DNA from: Gnetum montanum
Taxonomy: Eukaryota > Streptophyta > Gnetopsida > Gnetales > Gnetaceae
Assembly: GCA_015680685.1 (NCBI GenBank)
Contig: MNCI01030640.1
Span: forward strand, 1-46,374
DNA length: 46,374 bases
Direction: 5' to 3'
The translations under genes were made by a program, and so were the position numbers. Below are positions 21,970-33,024 of the stretch, one piece after another. Below the pieces are notes generated by a model, which had not been told where the DNA came from, did not search any database, and worked only from the letters and a program-made list of their open reading frames with translations. How positions within the stretch are numbered: position 1 is the first letter of the stretch; each line of letters starts with the position of its first letter.

Positions 21970-23077
21970 AGCATAGATCACATCTATCAATGCAATAGAT
22001 ACCCAAGAATGGTATGCCAACATCAAAGCATACCTCCAACATTGCGAACCCCCACACGGCTTGACATCTGCCCAAAAAGATGCAATGCAAAAGTGAGCCC
22101 GACAGTGTGTCCTCATGGGAGATAACACCTTATGCAAATGCTTCTTTGATGAGATATTACTAACTTGCATTAGTGGGGAAGAAGCACAAAAAATTGTTAA
22201 CAAAGTCCATGAGGGATTGTGTGGGGGACACATAGCCCCTAGAGCTATGGCAACAAAAATTAGATGCCTAGGGTATTACTGGCCTTGCATAGAATGAGAT
22301 TGCCTCACCAAAGTTAAGACATGTGATATATGTCAACACCATGCAAACCTTATACATGTGTCACCTACTCAGTTACATCCTACACATATCACATGGTCAT
22401 TTCAACGTTGGGGACTAGATATCATAGGACCCATCACACCTAAGTCTTTTATAAGACATAGCTTCATTATCACCGCAACTGAATACTTCACAAAATGGGT
22501 AGAGACTATTTCCCTGAGAAAGACCACATCCCAACAGGTTTGCCACTTTATCTTGGATAACATAGTAACAAGGTTTGGTCTTCCCATGACTATTGTGATG
22601 GACAACGGATTAGTAGTGTGGAAACCAAAACCTTTTGCAACAACTTTGGCATCAAACACTCTTTTTTATTGTTGTATTACTTGCAAGCCAACAATTAGGT
22701 AGAAGCAACAAAGAAAGCCAATATTAACCTTCTCAAAAAGATGCTCAGTAGCAGTAAGAGGCAATGGCATAAACAAATCCTCTATGTGTTGCAGGCTTAT
22801 CATACAACATGCAAAAAAGCTACAAGTAAGACTCCTTACAATCTCACTTATGGATTTGAAGTGGTGTTACCTCTTGAATTACAAGTTCCATCACTTCAGA
22901 TGATCCACTTAAATATTGTAGATGAGGCTCAAAACAACAAGTCAAGGATCATCGATCTCAACTCCATAGAGGAGGAGCACGTTCAAACACTTGGTCACAT
23001 TGAATGGTATTAGGACAAGCAATGGCAAAAGCATCATTACAACCTACATTAGTGGCCAATCAAAAAGGGGGACCTAA
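21970..23077 (+). pseudogene. pol: Integrase of element X, interrupted near its C-terminus
   Basis: Integrase joins element cDNA to the host chromosome. The zinc-binding HHCC domain is complete: VHEGLCGGH (22206) and CDICQ (22324). In the catalytic core, the first Asp is in GLDIIGPI (22415), the second in VMDNG (22600). After a frameshift the Glu is present in VEATKK near 22700. The C-terminal part continues as YHTTCKKATSKTPYNL (22797) and IEWY, and stops at WPIKKGDL. There the sequence switches at 23078 to an LTR-like insert; in Y about 200 bases of integrase follow this point, including the GPF motif. Confidence 0.8.
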
Positions 23078-23959
23078 TGAAACACCACTAATTTTGGCTT
23101 AGCACTTTGAAATGAAAATGACTCAAAAATTTGACTAAGGTAGGGAGCTCATCCCCAGCTTGCTCATGCTATCAAGCTAGCTTGCCCTCAACATGAGCAA
23201 CTCCAATAGCTTCAAAATCAAGTAAAAATAGTCTAAATCTAAAAGTGTTAGGCTGCAACATGAGTTCAGCGTAACCAAATTTTAGAGCCTCAAAACATGC
23301 TCAAAACAGCGTCAAAATGGTCTAATTTTGAAGGGACAAGTCACCCTCAAGGTCCATTAATGATTTCTCCAAGTTTCAGCCTCCAAAACTTCAGATTTCA
23401 ACACCAAAAATGCTCATTTTTGTCATTAACGCCTAGGTCATGCTGGCAGCGTGAGTCCAGCATGACCAACTTCTAGAAAATTTGAAAAAATGGCAAAAAA
23501 TTCTCAGCATCAGCAATTTTCAGAAAATTTCAAAAAATGGCAGAAAATTCTCAACATCAACAACTTCCAGAAAATTCTAGAAAATGGTAGAAAATTCTCA
23601 GCATCAGCAACTTCCAAAAAATTCCAGAAAACAACAAAAAATTCTTAGCATCAACAACTTCTAGAAAATTCTAGAAAATGGCAGAAAATTCTCAGCATTA
23701 GCAACTTCCAGAAAATGGAAGAAAATTCTCAACAATAGCAACTTCCAAAAAATTTCAGAAAACTCAGGGACAAAGAAGTTTCAAGTAAGATAGGTCGAAT
23801 TTCCCTTATACATTTCATTGTAAATCTTCATTTGTGGACATGTTAGGCCCTCACAATCTAAATTAAATGTACTTTCATGGGCTTGAATAACCCATAAATT
23901 GTAAAATGCAATGTACCTAGTCAAGAACGTAGCTTGCCGACACACATCCAACTCGTGCA
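23078..23959 (+). mobile_element. LTR-like fragment inserted in the integrase of X
   Basis: Exactly where integrase similarity ends, the sequence reads TGAAACACCACTAATTTTGG, close to the start of the X LTR (8070) and the Y LTR (38556). No further similarity to those LTRs is seen, so it is a different family member, perhaps a solo LTR. Its right end lies in the assembly gap. X-specific sequence resumes at 24689 at the position matching Y 36526. It contains a 47-bp tandem array. Confidence 0.6.
23469..23768. repeat. 47-bp tandem array of heat-shock-element-like units
   Basis: Units start at 23469, 23516, 23563, 23610, 23657 and 23704 (exactly 47 bases apart), then 23741 after a unit shortened by 10 bases. 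The units at 23563 and 23657 contain TTC-nn-GAA-nn-TTC-nn-GAA followed in the same 5-base phase by GAA-nn-TTC. This is the arrangement bound by heat-shock factors. Other units show the same frame with decayed modules (AAA or TTT). Confidence 0.8.
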
Positions 23960-24688
23960 NNNNNNNNNNNNNNNNNNNNNNNNNNNNNNNNNNNNNNNNN
24001 NNNNNNNNNNNNNNNNNNNNNNNNNNNNNNNNNNNNNNNNNNNNNNNNNNNNNNNNNNNNNNNNNNNNNNNNNNNNNNNNNNNNNNNNNNNNNNNNNNNN
24101 NNNNNNNNNNNNNNNNNNNNNNNNNNNNNNNNNNNNNNNNNNNNNNNNNNNNNNNNNNNNNNNNNNNNNNNNNNNNNNNNNNNNNNNNNNNNNNNNNNNN
24201 NNNNNNNNNNNNNNNNNNNNNNNNNNNNNNNNNNNNNNNNNNNNNNNNNNNNNNNNNNNNNNNNNNNNNNNNNNNNNNNNNNNNNNNNNNNNNNNNNNNN
24301 NNNNNNNNNNNNNNNNNNNNNNNNNNNNNNNNNNNNNNNNNNNNNNNNNNNNNNNNNNNNNNNNNNNNNNNNNNNNNNNNNNNNNNNNNNNNNNNNNNNN
24401 NNNNNNNNNNNNNNNNNNNNNNNNNNNNNNNNNNNNNNNNNNNNNNNNNNNNNNNNNNNNNNNNNNNNNNNNNNNNNNNNNNNNNNNNNNNNNNNNNNNN
24501 NNNNNNNNNNNNNNNNNNNNNNNNNNNNNNNNNNNNNNNNNNNNNNNNNNNNNNNNNNNNNNNNNNNNNNNNNNNNNNNNNNNNNNNNNNNNNNNNNNNN
24601 NNNNNNNNNNNNNNNNNNNNNNNNNNNNNNNNNNNNNNNNNNNNNNNNNNNNNNNNNNNNNNNNNNNNNNNNNNNNNNNNNNNNNNNN
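23960..24688. other. Assembly gap
   Basis: This is a run of N. It hides the right end of the inserted LTR-like fragment and the last part of the integrase gene of X. Confidence 0.95.
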
Positions 24689-25040
24689 GCAAGGTAAGCA
24701 GATCATCTGCTACAACATAAAACTAGCAAAGCAGGTCCACTACAACATAAAACTGGCACAAATAGTCTGCTATGAGTATAAACTAGCACAACATAGTCTC
24801 ATATGACTATAAACTAGCACAGCTCATCTGCTATGATGTTAAACTGGCATAGATTATCCTTGGGCTATGACAAAAAGCTAGCACCCACAACATGGTTCAC
24901 TATGACCTAAAAATGGCCATCCCCCATCCACTACGACGTTAAACTAGCACAACAGTCTACTAAGACCTTAAACTAGTGCATCATGGTATGCTAGGACCTT
25001 AAACTAGCACATTCGATGGTCTACCAAGACCTTATACTGG
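24689..25040 (+). repeat. Third TTAAACTAG-type array of X (after integrase)
   Basis: About eleven units of 29-33 bases follow TCTGCTATGACTATAAACTAGCACA with CTACTAAGACCTTAAACTAG variants at the right end. It begins immediately after GCAAG|GTAAGC (24689-24699), a canonical 5' splice site shape that Y shares at 36526-36534. The matching array in Y is at 36531-37050. Confidence 0.85.
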
Positions 25041-26503
25041 GTTCAAGGTGCAATGCCTCCTAGCTCACACATATGATATTCCAAGCAAGTGAGTGTGCAC
25101 ATCTCCAAACTCCTTGGACAACTTGGGGTGGGACATTGCAGTTCTAGAATGAAGTTCACATCATCAAGAAAAAATCCTTTGGGACATATGTAATGTCATC
25201 ACCCCTAACATCTTGCTGATCCTCTGGAGATGTCGTTCAACATCTTGCTGACCTTTCAAAGCTACCGCTACTGCAGTTCATCATCATGGTAGTAGCTCCT
25301 ACTGTCAGCACCTACTGCTAGAGTCTCAACACTATTATGGCCCAGCCACAATGCTGCCATCCTCTAGCCCCTACCATCACTAAAGTGCAAAAGGCATTCA
25401 GCTGTTAGGCTTCTTGCCTTGCAATTGGACTACATGATGTTTGCCTTGGGTGGGGATTCCTAAGCATTCACATCATCATCGCTCCTAGCCTCTTCAGTGC
25501 TCATTTTTGGGTGGGGCCGTTGAAATGTTTCAGCCTACCATTGTTAAAATTCATGCTAGCCTTCCTACTTTGGACATTGCATGTGCCAAACATGACACTT
25601 GCTACCTTGGCAATGTCCCAAGCAAGCGGGACTTTACCCCCACTTCACGTGATGGTTATTCTTTCTGGTTTTCTCTCTATTGTTTTTGTAGGATAAAAGC
25701 CAAGGTGGCATCACTCAAAGATGTGTTACACCATGAGGATGAGACATTGCATTGTTCTGAAGTACCTGCTTTAATCCTTCTAGCTACTTGAGAATGTACA
25801 CCTCATCCTCGTTTTAGCTAGCTTAATTTCCCTTCCCTATGTTTGCAATTCCTATTATCTCCTTCACAAGCTTTTTCGATGCATAAAAAGCCCTTTCACA
25901 TGCTCAACTACCAATTCCATGATGGGCGTAATGTAACTTGTCCCATGGGAAGCATTTGTAGGCAAGTCAAAGCCCCATAGGATGTAACACAACTCATCTT
26001 GGGGGAGGAAACACCTATCTTGCAATAACAACAAGGTTGTCTACAAATGAACATGGGTGTACAACAAAAGAAAGGCCCAAAAAAGCATAAAAGCTAAAAA
26101 AAAAAAGCCTTAAGTGCCTAAAAAAAATGGCACAACAATTGTTTTTCAACTATGAATTTACCATCTCTAAGCATTCTAGTGAGAGGTCAAAAGCCAATAA
26201 AGAAAAATGCCCATGTGTGCTGACTTCCCCACAAGCACTCCAATGAGGGATCATGCTATGGTGATAGTTATTCAAGGTGTTGCATTCTTTTCCCTTCCTC
26301 GAACCTATTTCCTCATATCCATCCCTTACGCCCTTACCTTACAATTACTCTCTCAATCACTCTCCTAGTGCTTTCAAGTGTAGCGAAACTTGGTTTGAGC
26401 AGGCACTGAAGAGCAATGTTGGTGTTTTATACCTTGTGGTTTTTCATATTCTTTGTCGATGTCACTCAGGTAGGTCCTCCAAATGTCAACAGAAAAGGGT
26501 CAT
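25041..26503 (+). other. 3' non-coding tract of X with putative splice acceptor and polypurine tract
   Basis: This tract is similar to Y 37050-38555 in patches (GGGGTGGG(A/G)CATTRCAG near 25130, a block near 25950-26030, the CACAAGCACTCCAATGAG block near 26233), so it is a shared element part. TTTTTGTAG at 25683-25691 follows a pyrimidine tract and may be the acceptor for a second sense-strand intron starting at 24694. It ends in AGAAAAGGG (26491-26499), purine-rich, just before the 3' LTR. The 94-codon frame at 25507-25791 has no counterpart frame in Y and is not called. Confidence 0.55.
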
Positions 26504-28747
26504 TCAAACACCATAAATTTTGGGGCTTTCATGATTGAGCATAGTCCTGGAATTTGGGGCAAAGATATCTGCAAGCACGGTGCTACGTTAGACTATGCAG
26601 GTAACATGGAACCCCAGAAGTCCTAATTTCTACAAGGCCATTTCTGGGCCTACCTACCACCCTCTATGGCACAGTCAACATGACACTTAGCTAAGAGGCC
26701 AATTTCCATGAAAGAGGCACTAGGGGTAGACTATATAGTCTGGTAAATTTTCTATCTCCCAGGTTGACAGGCTTGCTACACCCTCTAGTCTACCTAGCTC
26801 GACACATGATCCAACTAATGGTATACCCAAGGGCCATGATAGGAGCTGCTGAAAGTGCTCAAGATAGACTAAATAGTTTGACAAGTTTTCTAGCTATGAG
26901 ACCTGCTATGCTACACTACACTACACAACATAGCAAGCCTCAGGAAGACTAATCGGGCACCCAAGATGCAAGTTGATAATGACTCAGCCCTCTGGGACAT
27001 CTGCCCCACTTCATCCTTGATGCATGAGCAACATGACATAGCAAAATGTGGCAATTTTTGTCAGAAATCATTTCAATTTGGGTGCTATACTGTGCTACGC
27101 TATGCAGCGAGCACAACATAGCAATAATGTACTTTGATAGTACTCCTACCTAGATGGCTTTAATGGAGTAAACTTATTTTCCCATGCTTCAACCATCAAA
27201 AAAGTTTGCTCTACTGCCATGCCAAGATATGACTAACATTCTATGAAAAAATGTTTGCAAAGTAAGTTAGAATTCGAGCCAAACTGGGTGCTACGTTGTG
27301 CTACGCTACGCAATGTAGCACAACATAGCAAGGACAAAACACACGAAGGTCCTTTGCCAAGTGATTCTAATGAAAGAATGGAACTTGACCACATTCTAGC
27401 CTCTAATACTACTTGTCCCACTTTTCCCTTGGGCACCAAGCAAAGTTTCTTGATGAAGCACTAGCTGCTATTCATGTCACACTTCCTACTACATTGTGCT
27501 ACGCTACATAGCGTAGAATAGCGCAGTAAGGGCACAAAACACCAAAACATCCCAAGGATGAACTCTGAAAGTCCTAAAACCTTTTAGCATGGAAGACAGG
27601 GTTGCAATTTCTTTCCTAGCCAAGCCTCAAATAGGTATTCTCAACTTTCAAGCAAAATTTCTTTCAAGACTCACAGCTACACTACACAGCATAACACAAC
27701 GTGGCATAACACAATGCAGCGTCTGGGTGTTTACACTACACACATACGCTAGGTAGTTTAAGTGGCATAACACTCACGTGAAGGCCTCAAAGCATCTCTG
27801 GTTAGCCCCAGAACTCATTGGCAATGGTCACTCTCATCCTGGCATCTCTTCAATGGAAAAAATCAACAAGTTTTCTTTGTTTTGCATCTCCCCTGATTAT
27901 CCCCAAAGTTGTCCCTATGCTTAACCCTGCTCACAAGAGTAGGGAAGATGTGGTCCTGGAGCACAAGCTCCATTTTGCATTCATTATTAGCATTCTTGGT
28001 AATAAACATGGCAATTCCTTGGACTTTGGCACATTCAATTTGAGCAGTATGATCATAGCATAGCAAGTTTCACACACAGCATCACATGATATCATAGCAT
28101 AGTCAAGTTTGCACCCTGTGGGACCCAGGACACATGGTGTCCAAACCACATTTTTCTCCTACTCTTGGCCCTATAAATACCCTAGTAAACAACACTAAAG
28201 GGGTTGGCTTTTTTGAAGGTTGGATTTTCTTGAAGTTGGCTTTGAAGATTGGCATCTGGTATTTTTGGCATTTTGGCTCTCTGGTGATTAGTTTTGGCAA
28301 AGAGACTGGCAAGCAAAAGGTTCCTGTTAGCAAGCTATTGACTGTAGTTTAAGGAGTTATGACCATACCGCTTCATTGTAAGTTGTGCCTATCCATGCTG
28401 TGCATCAGTTGTATATCTTCAACTAAGCAAAGATCAAGTCTCTCAATCTTGGGATGGTGCAATTTCTCACTCAAGCTTGTTTCATTTCATTTCGCTATTA
28501 TCATATTTTGCATTATTCCATGTTAGTTTACATTTGTCACTTATTTCTTATGACATACCCAATGCCTTTGAAACAAACATTTATGAAAGGTTATTGTACA
28601 CTGATTAAGTCCCTATCTAATCAACCAAACTATTCAGGAAACCCTGCTTCTATTTTTCTCCAACACGATCCTTGCATGGATCCAGGGTTAGGCTATATGC
28701 CTGGTGACCTCTTGGTGTTCCAGCCACTAACATTTTTGGTCGCTTCA
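26504..28747 (+). repeat. 3' LTR of element X
   Basis: It aligns with 8070-10288. The start TG is mutated to TC and the end reads GCTTCA. U3 palindromes are retained, the best being TGCTACGTTGTGCTAC (27289-27304) with its 15-of-16 complement at 27315-27330. The promoter TATAAATA is intact at 28172-28179. Open frames at 27818-28063 and 28134-28352 are the same LTR sequence as 9390-9604 and 9670-9890 and are not genes. Confidence 0.85.
28172..28179 (+). promoter_or_regulatory. TATA box of X 3' LTR
   Basis: TATAAATA follows GGCCC, a canonical plant TATA box, and matches the degraded TATAATTA at 9713. Confidence 0.7.
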
Positions 28748-30835
28748 AGAAGGGACTATCTCTATCACTATCATTGCTACTACTTCAATAGCCCTCTCAC
28801 CTAACTCACAAAAATAGGATAGTAGCATTAGTGTAACATTATAAGAAAACATAAAAATTATAAACATAGAAAATTTAAAAACAAATGTATCTACACATGA
28901 ACTAACCTACAACATCCATGTGTAAAGTTGATATCTTGAGACAGATTTTCTTGATGTCCACCTATCCAACTGTAGGGGTAGCCTCCTCTATTGGGCATGG
29001 CCTCTTGATCTTCATCTTGAAAGGTTCCATAGGTTCTGTAATGTAACAGTTCATCTTCTTTGCATCCCTAATAATGGTTGGGGGACACTTACCCACATTG
29101 TCATGAGAATAATGTAAATGTGACCTCCCTAGGTGGCCTTTGGTCATAACTAAGTATGACTCATCAATTCCCTCTGGGGGCTCCTATGTGCAAGTGGTTA
29201 CAAACAAGTGCCTAACCCAAGGCTTGGATAGTTACTCATGATCCTACACTACCCAGTGCCCCCTATCCTAGACCACCAAGAACTCCATGAACCTTTGTAG
29301 ATACATTGCAAAGAACGTGAAGTGCATGTGAGACCTTTCCTAGAGGATGTAGTGAAATCTAGTGATCTTCGATTGTAATCCAATAGTGAGAAAGGAGGCC
29401 CATTTAAACCTTGTGCCCTTCTCCAATACCTTCCTAATCACCTGTGCCTACTCCACTCCAAGGATTTTTCCTTGCAAGAGCAACTTTAGAGAGGCACAAG
29501 CATGAAAAAGAGTGTAGAGCTTCTGAACATCAGGCACACACAGATCTTTAACCATGATGCCTTTGTAAGATCAGGTGGTTCCCAGCCACTCAAGATCTCA
29601 TTTTCAGTCCATCTCTCTATTGGCCTTGTCAATGACCAATGGGCCCTTAGAGGGGAGGCCAAAGAGGTCAACAAAGAAGGCATCACTGAGGTCTAGGACT
29701 ACCTTCACTTCATGCACATGAGTGATGAAGTGATGGGCATCATTGTTGAAGGAGTCTATAATGGTGACCATCTCGGCCATTGGAATGCTAGGGCTAAGGG
29801 CTAGGAAAAGGTCTATCAACCTAGCATGCATGAGCTAATTGGTCAACACATCTGAGGCCCAATGACACAACCAATGCTATGCCCCCTTTACATCACTGTA
29901 ATTCATTATGAGGGTGGCCTTGTTGTGGCCTATGATGACTACTTCCACCTCTCCTAAAGCAACTACAACTATAACATAGGTAGAATTAATGTTAGCATTA
30001 TGTAAGGAAAATTAATGAGTGTATGTGAGAAAACTTAAAAGCTAAATGCACAAATTCTTACATGGAACAAATGGTATGCAAGGTAGTGGTGGTAGTGCAA
30101 CCAACTCCTCAAAGTTGGGCTTGCCACTAGCCCATCCCTCATCAAGCTAATCAAGGATCTTGCACCACTCAAATTCCTTTGGGTACTAAGTGGAGTATTT
30201 CTTTAAATCTTCTCCCACCTACTCAAGCATGGCCTCCTAAAAGTTCGTACTAGAGAAGAACACCTCTAAGGTAGTGCAAGTCAAGGTAAGAACCTCTAAC
30301 TCATCATGAAGCTTCTAATCATCAACTTTAAATTTGGCATAAAGCATAAGCACTTAGTAGTTATCAAATCTAACATGGGCCAATAACAAGAAACATAACA
30401 TAAAATCATGGAAGTGCTCACCCTCCTACATAGTATATGATGGCAGGTGGATTCTAAAACACTGTACGTACATGTAGAGATATGAAGAGGGTGTTGCTTC
30501 TGCTATAATAGGAAAACTCTGGCATCCCCCAAATCTTGGATAGGTGATGGGAGCACTTGGGGCCTCACCTCGAACCACCTACTCTATCATCATTAATCAT
30601 GGGCTCATCAAACATGAACCTTAGTATGTCCCGGTTGGCCCTAGATATCATTGTCTCAGTGATGGTGGTTGCAATCTCCACTGCTAAGAATGACCACATG
30701 ATCACACTAAAGTGTTGTAATAGGAATGCTAGAAACTCAAATGCCCCTAGCCAAAACCATACCACCTAGTTATCCAACTTCATATCTGGTGCAGGTGTGT
30801 TGGGCACTAGCTCACTCATGCAGCAAAGGATGTCA
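28748..30835 (-). pseudogene. Antisense coiled-coil gene of Y, 5' half
   Basis: This is the continuation of the gene at 6619-8069, separated from it by element X. Read from the right: a region with FLLQHFSVIMWSFLAVE and RANRDILRFMF (30700-30600), a donor GTGAGC at 30421, an acceptor near 30326, an exon with KYST-stop-YPKEFEWCKILD and DEGWASGKPNFEEL (30230-30090), intron 30061-29969 (GTAAGA...ATAG), then LIDLFLALSPSIPMAEM and FFVDLFGLPSKGPL (29820-29640), and a block with HMHFTFFAMYLQRF (about 29310). Intron 28916-28801 and a short exon reach the insertion point. Each block aligns with X 17932-16570. Stops are mostly TAG. The start codon is not identified and the function is unknown. Confidence 0.7.
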
Positions 30836-32735
30836 ACAAGCTCCATGATTATCAAGATGGGCTTTAATAATACCCTGTGATCACACAAATGAAAAATGCA
30901 TTATTATTACACAATAGATGCATTTTGTCAAAAATTTATTAATTTACACTCAGCAAAAATTAGTATGGCATAGCATAACCTAAAAAAAATATATCCTAGG
31001 GCCCCTTAAGCCCCATTGGTATAGGATGTCAACATACACATTTGATGCACATGGTATTCATTGGGGTATAGCATGTTAGCATAACATTATCATTTCATTT
31101 TACATGTGTGCATGTCTCACATTATTGGTTCACATGCTTTAGTAATTTGGCATTATTTTGGTTTACAAGGTTGATAGTATCATAGTTTTTAGCATTGTTT
31201 ACATTTAGCAAAATTTTTCAAATTTTTTCTAACTCTAGGAAATGTAGTCCAAAGAGTCCCAGAAAAAATTCTAACTCTAGGGTATCTCTGAGAGCATAGC
31301 CCAGAAATGCAGAAAAATTACTAATTGTTGGCGATGTAGCCCCCAAAGACTTCAAAAAATTTTAAAAAAAATCTAACTACTGGCTATGCTCTAGGAGTGT
31401 AGTCTCCAAAAAATTTAAAATCTTCTACCAAAAAAGAAACTAATTGTTTGACACGACATGTCATGCACTCTACACTAATCGACACCATGGTCACCATTAC
31501 TACGGCTATGCTGCCCAACCCCTACCCCATTGGCCATGACTTCCTTGGTCATGGCTACCACATCATGGCCCTTGCCTTATCCCCATGCAATGGGCTATCT
31601 TGACTATTGTCGATGCTTTGCCCCCACCATCCCCCACCCCCATCAACACGCCGTAGGCCGCTGCCATGATCACCAAGCCATTTTTCCTACCTTATGCAGG
31701 GGATAAAAATTAAAAACAAATGGCATGGATAATTCCATGCTCCTGATCCTATAGGTGGTGGCTCTTGACCACCACCACCCAACCCTCCACTTCTACCTTA
31801 CCTATGCACCAAGGTAAAAATCCTTCATGATGCACCCCACCTCACTAGCAGTGGTCCTAGGGCCATGGCCAAACTCTTGCCCCTACCTTGTGCAAGTCCA
31901 AAAACTAAAAAATAACTATTTCTCCTCCATTGTCCCACATAGACCCATTACCTCTCCTACCCTACAGTCACACAAGCCACTATAGTAGCCACACCTACTG
32001 CAAAACTTACCCTTGCAATAGTGATGAAACCCCCTCTTAGCAGCCACATCATCCACCATAGTGATCATAATTGCTATGGTGCAAACCATCATCCTTAAAC
32101 TAAGATTAAACCCTTGAACCTATGCATATCTCTTTCTATCCCATGCATTTAGCCATGAACCCCTATGACAGTGCATTCACCCATGACTATGATGGCCAAA
32201 ATTACCATGGCAGCTATGGACCCTGCCAAGGTAGGGTGCCATCCACAAAGCCTAAAATCCCAAGCCCCAATGCCTAAGCACTAGAAACCAAAAAAGAAAA
32301 TGCAAAGAAATGGAAAAGGAGGTGAGCATAGTTAGGTGTACCTTGTAGTTGGTGGCACTCTCCTCTCCTCCATGCATGCCCATGGTAGGTACTCCAGGAC
32401 TTGCTCTCCCTCCTCCATGTTGACTAAGTCAGGGTGCTAAAATCCATGTTGGTTTGACATTGTTGGTAGACTATGCTCTAGTATTCATGCTCTGGAAATT
32501 CATTTTCACTTTTGACAATGATAATTTTCCCAATGGTTAAATCCACTTATATATCCCTGGGGACAACTTAAATCTTTATGTACCTAGGGCTATGCTCAAT
32601 AGTACCAAGCCTAGTTAGGTGTGAGCATAATCATTAGAGTTAGAAAAATTTTGAATTTTTCTTATCACCCAGTGAGCACCCTAACCAATTTTTCTTTCCT
32701 GATGCATCAAACCTCATTCCAATAATGCATTTGGT
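30836..32735 (-). promoter_or_regulatory. Upstream region of the Y antisense gene
   Basis: No gene is seen on the plus strand. The part at 31200-31440 repeats the vocabulary of the Y LTR: CTAACTCTAGG, GAGAGCATAGCCC and GGCTATGCTCTAGGAGTGTAG (31382-31402), close to the LTR palindrome CTATGCTCTAGAGCGTAG. 31470-32300 is C-rich with CCATGGCC/CACCATGG words and gives Pro/His-rich frames without motifs. By position it may contain the antisense promoter. Confidence 0.4.
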
Positions 32736-32739
32736 GCAT

Positions 32740-32890
32740 CCAACCATCTGCTATGATGTTAATTTACCATTTCATTATTCACTATGATGTTAAACTGGTG
32801 TTTCACCATCTACTACAACATTAACCTAACACCCAATAGCTTGTTAAGACCTTAAACTAGCAATCCCATGGCTTGTCGAGGCTTAAAATT
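32740..32890 (+). repeat. Right TTAAACTAG array of Y intron (short)
   Basis: Four or five units (CTATGATGTTAA..., GACCTTAAACTAGCAATCC) lie at the place where X has its array 19320-19680. Confidence 0.7.
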
Positions 32891-33002
32891 GTCCCATGCA
32901 TTCTTTACTTTCAAAATTGCAATTACATACTTCGGTAGAATTTTATTGCATTATTTCCTTTAATTGTGCATATTTCTTTCATTAAGATAGGTGTGGCTTG
33001 AT

Positions 33003-33024
33003 ATTTTTTGGGTTGTTTCTATAG
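33003..33024 (+). other. Putative sense-strand 3' splice site before Y pol
   Basis: The pyrimidine-rich ATTTTTTGGGTTGTTTCTATAG ends with AG at 33023-33024, followed by GA as in X. The candidate donor position in Y (5863-5864) is mutated. Confidence 0.5.

Larger units (their letters stand above)
8070..28747 (+). mobile_element. Element X: complete Tat/Ogre-like Ty3-Gypsy element with both LTRs
   Basis: Two direct repeats (8070-10288 and 26504-28747) enclose gag-pro (about 10890-14407), an antisense gene (14981-17932), pol (19765-23077) and a long 3' non-coding tract with a polypurine-like end. LTR ends read TG (mutated to TC in the 3' copy) and CA. Hand comparison of the first roughly 180 LTR bases gives about 27 differences, mostly transitions, so the insertion is old. 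The flanking 5-mers AAATG (8065-8069) and AGAAG (28748-28752) agree at only three of five positions, so the target duplication is weak. The insertion lies in an exon of the antisense gene of Y. A further LTR-like fragment is inserted at 23078. Confidence 0.85.

Noticed and set aside
19765-23077. Idea that in-frame TAG/TGA in pol are read through or that the code is altered
   Set aside because: Frameshifts and changed catalytic residues accompany the stops, and the stops fall at methyl-cytosine decay contexts, so ordinary pseudogene decay explains them.
24689-25040. Regular 30-base repeats considered as a CRISPR array or as satellite DNA
   Set aside because: Units are degenerate without constant repeat/unique spacer structure, the context is a plant retrotransposon, and the array keeps the same position in two elements.
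25507-25791. 94-codon frame in the 3' tract of X
   Set aside because: The homologous tract of Y (37080-38530) does not keep the frame, and no motif is visible.
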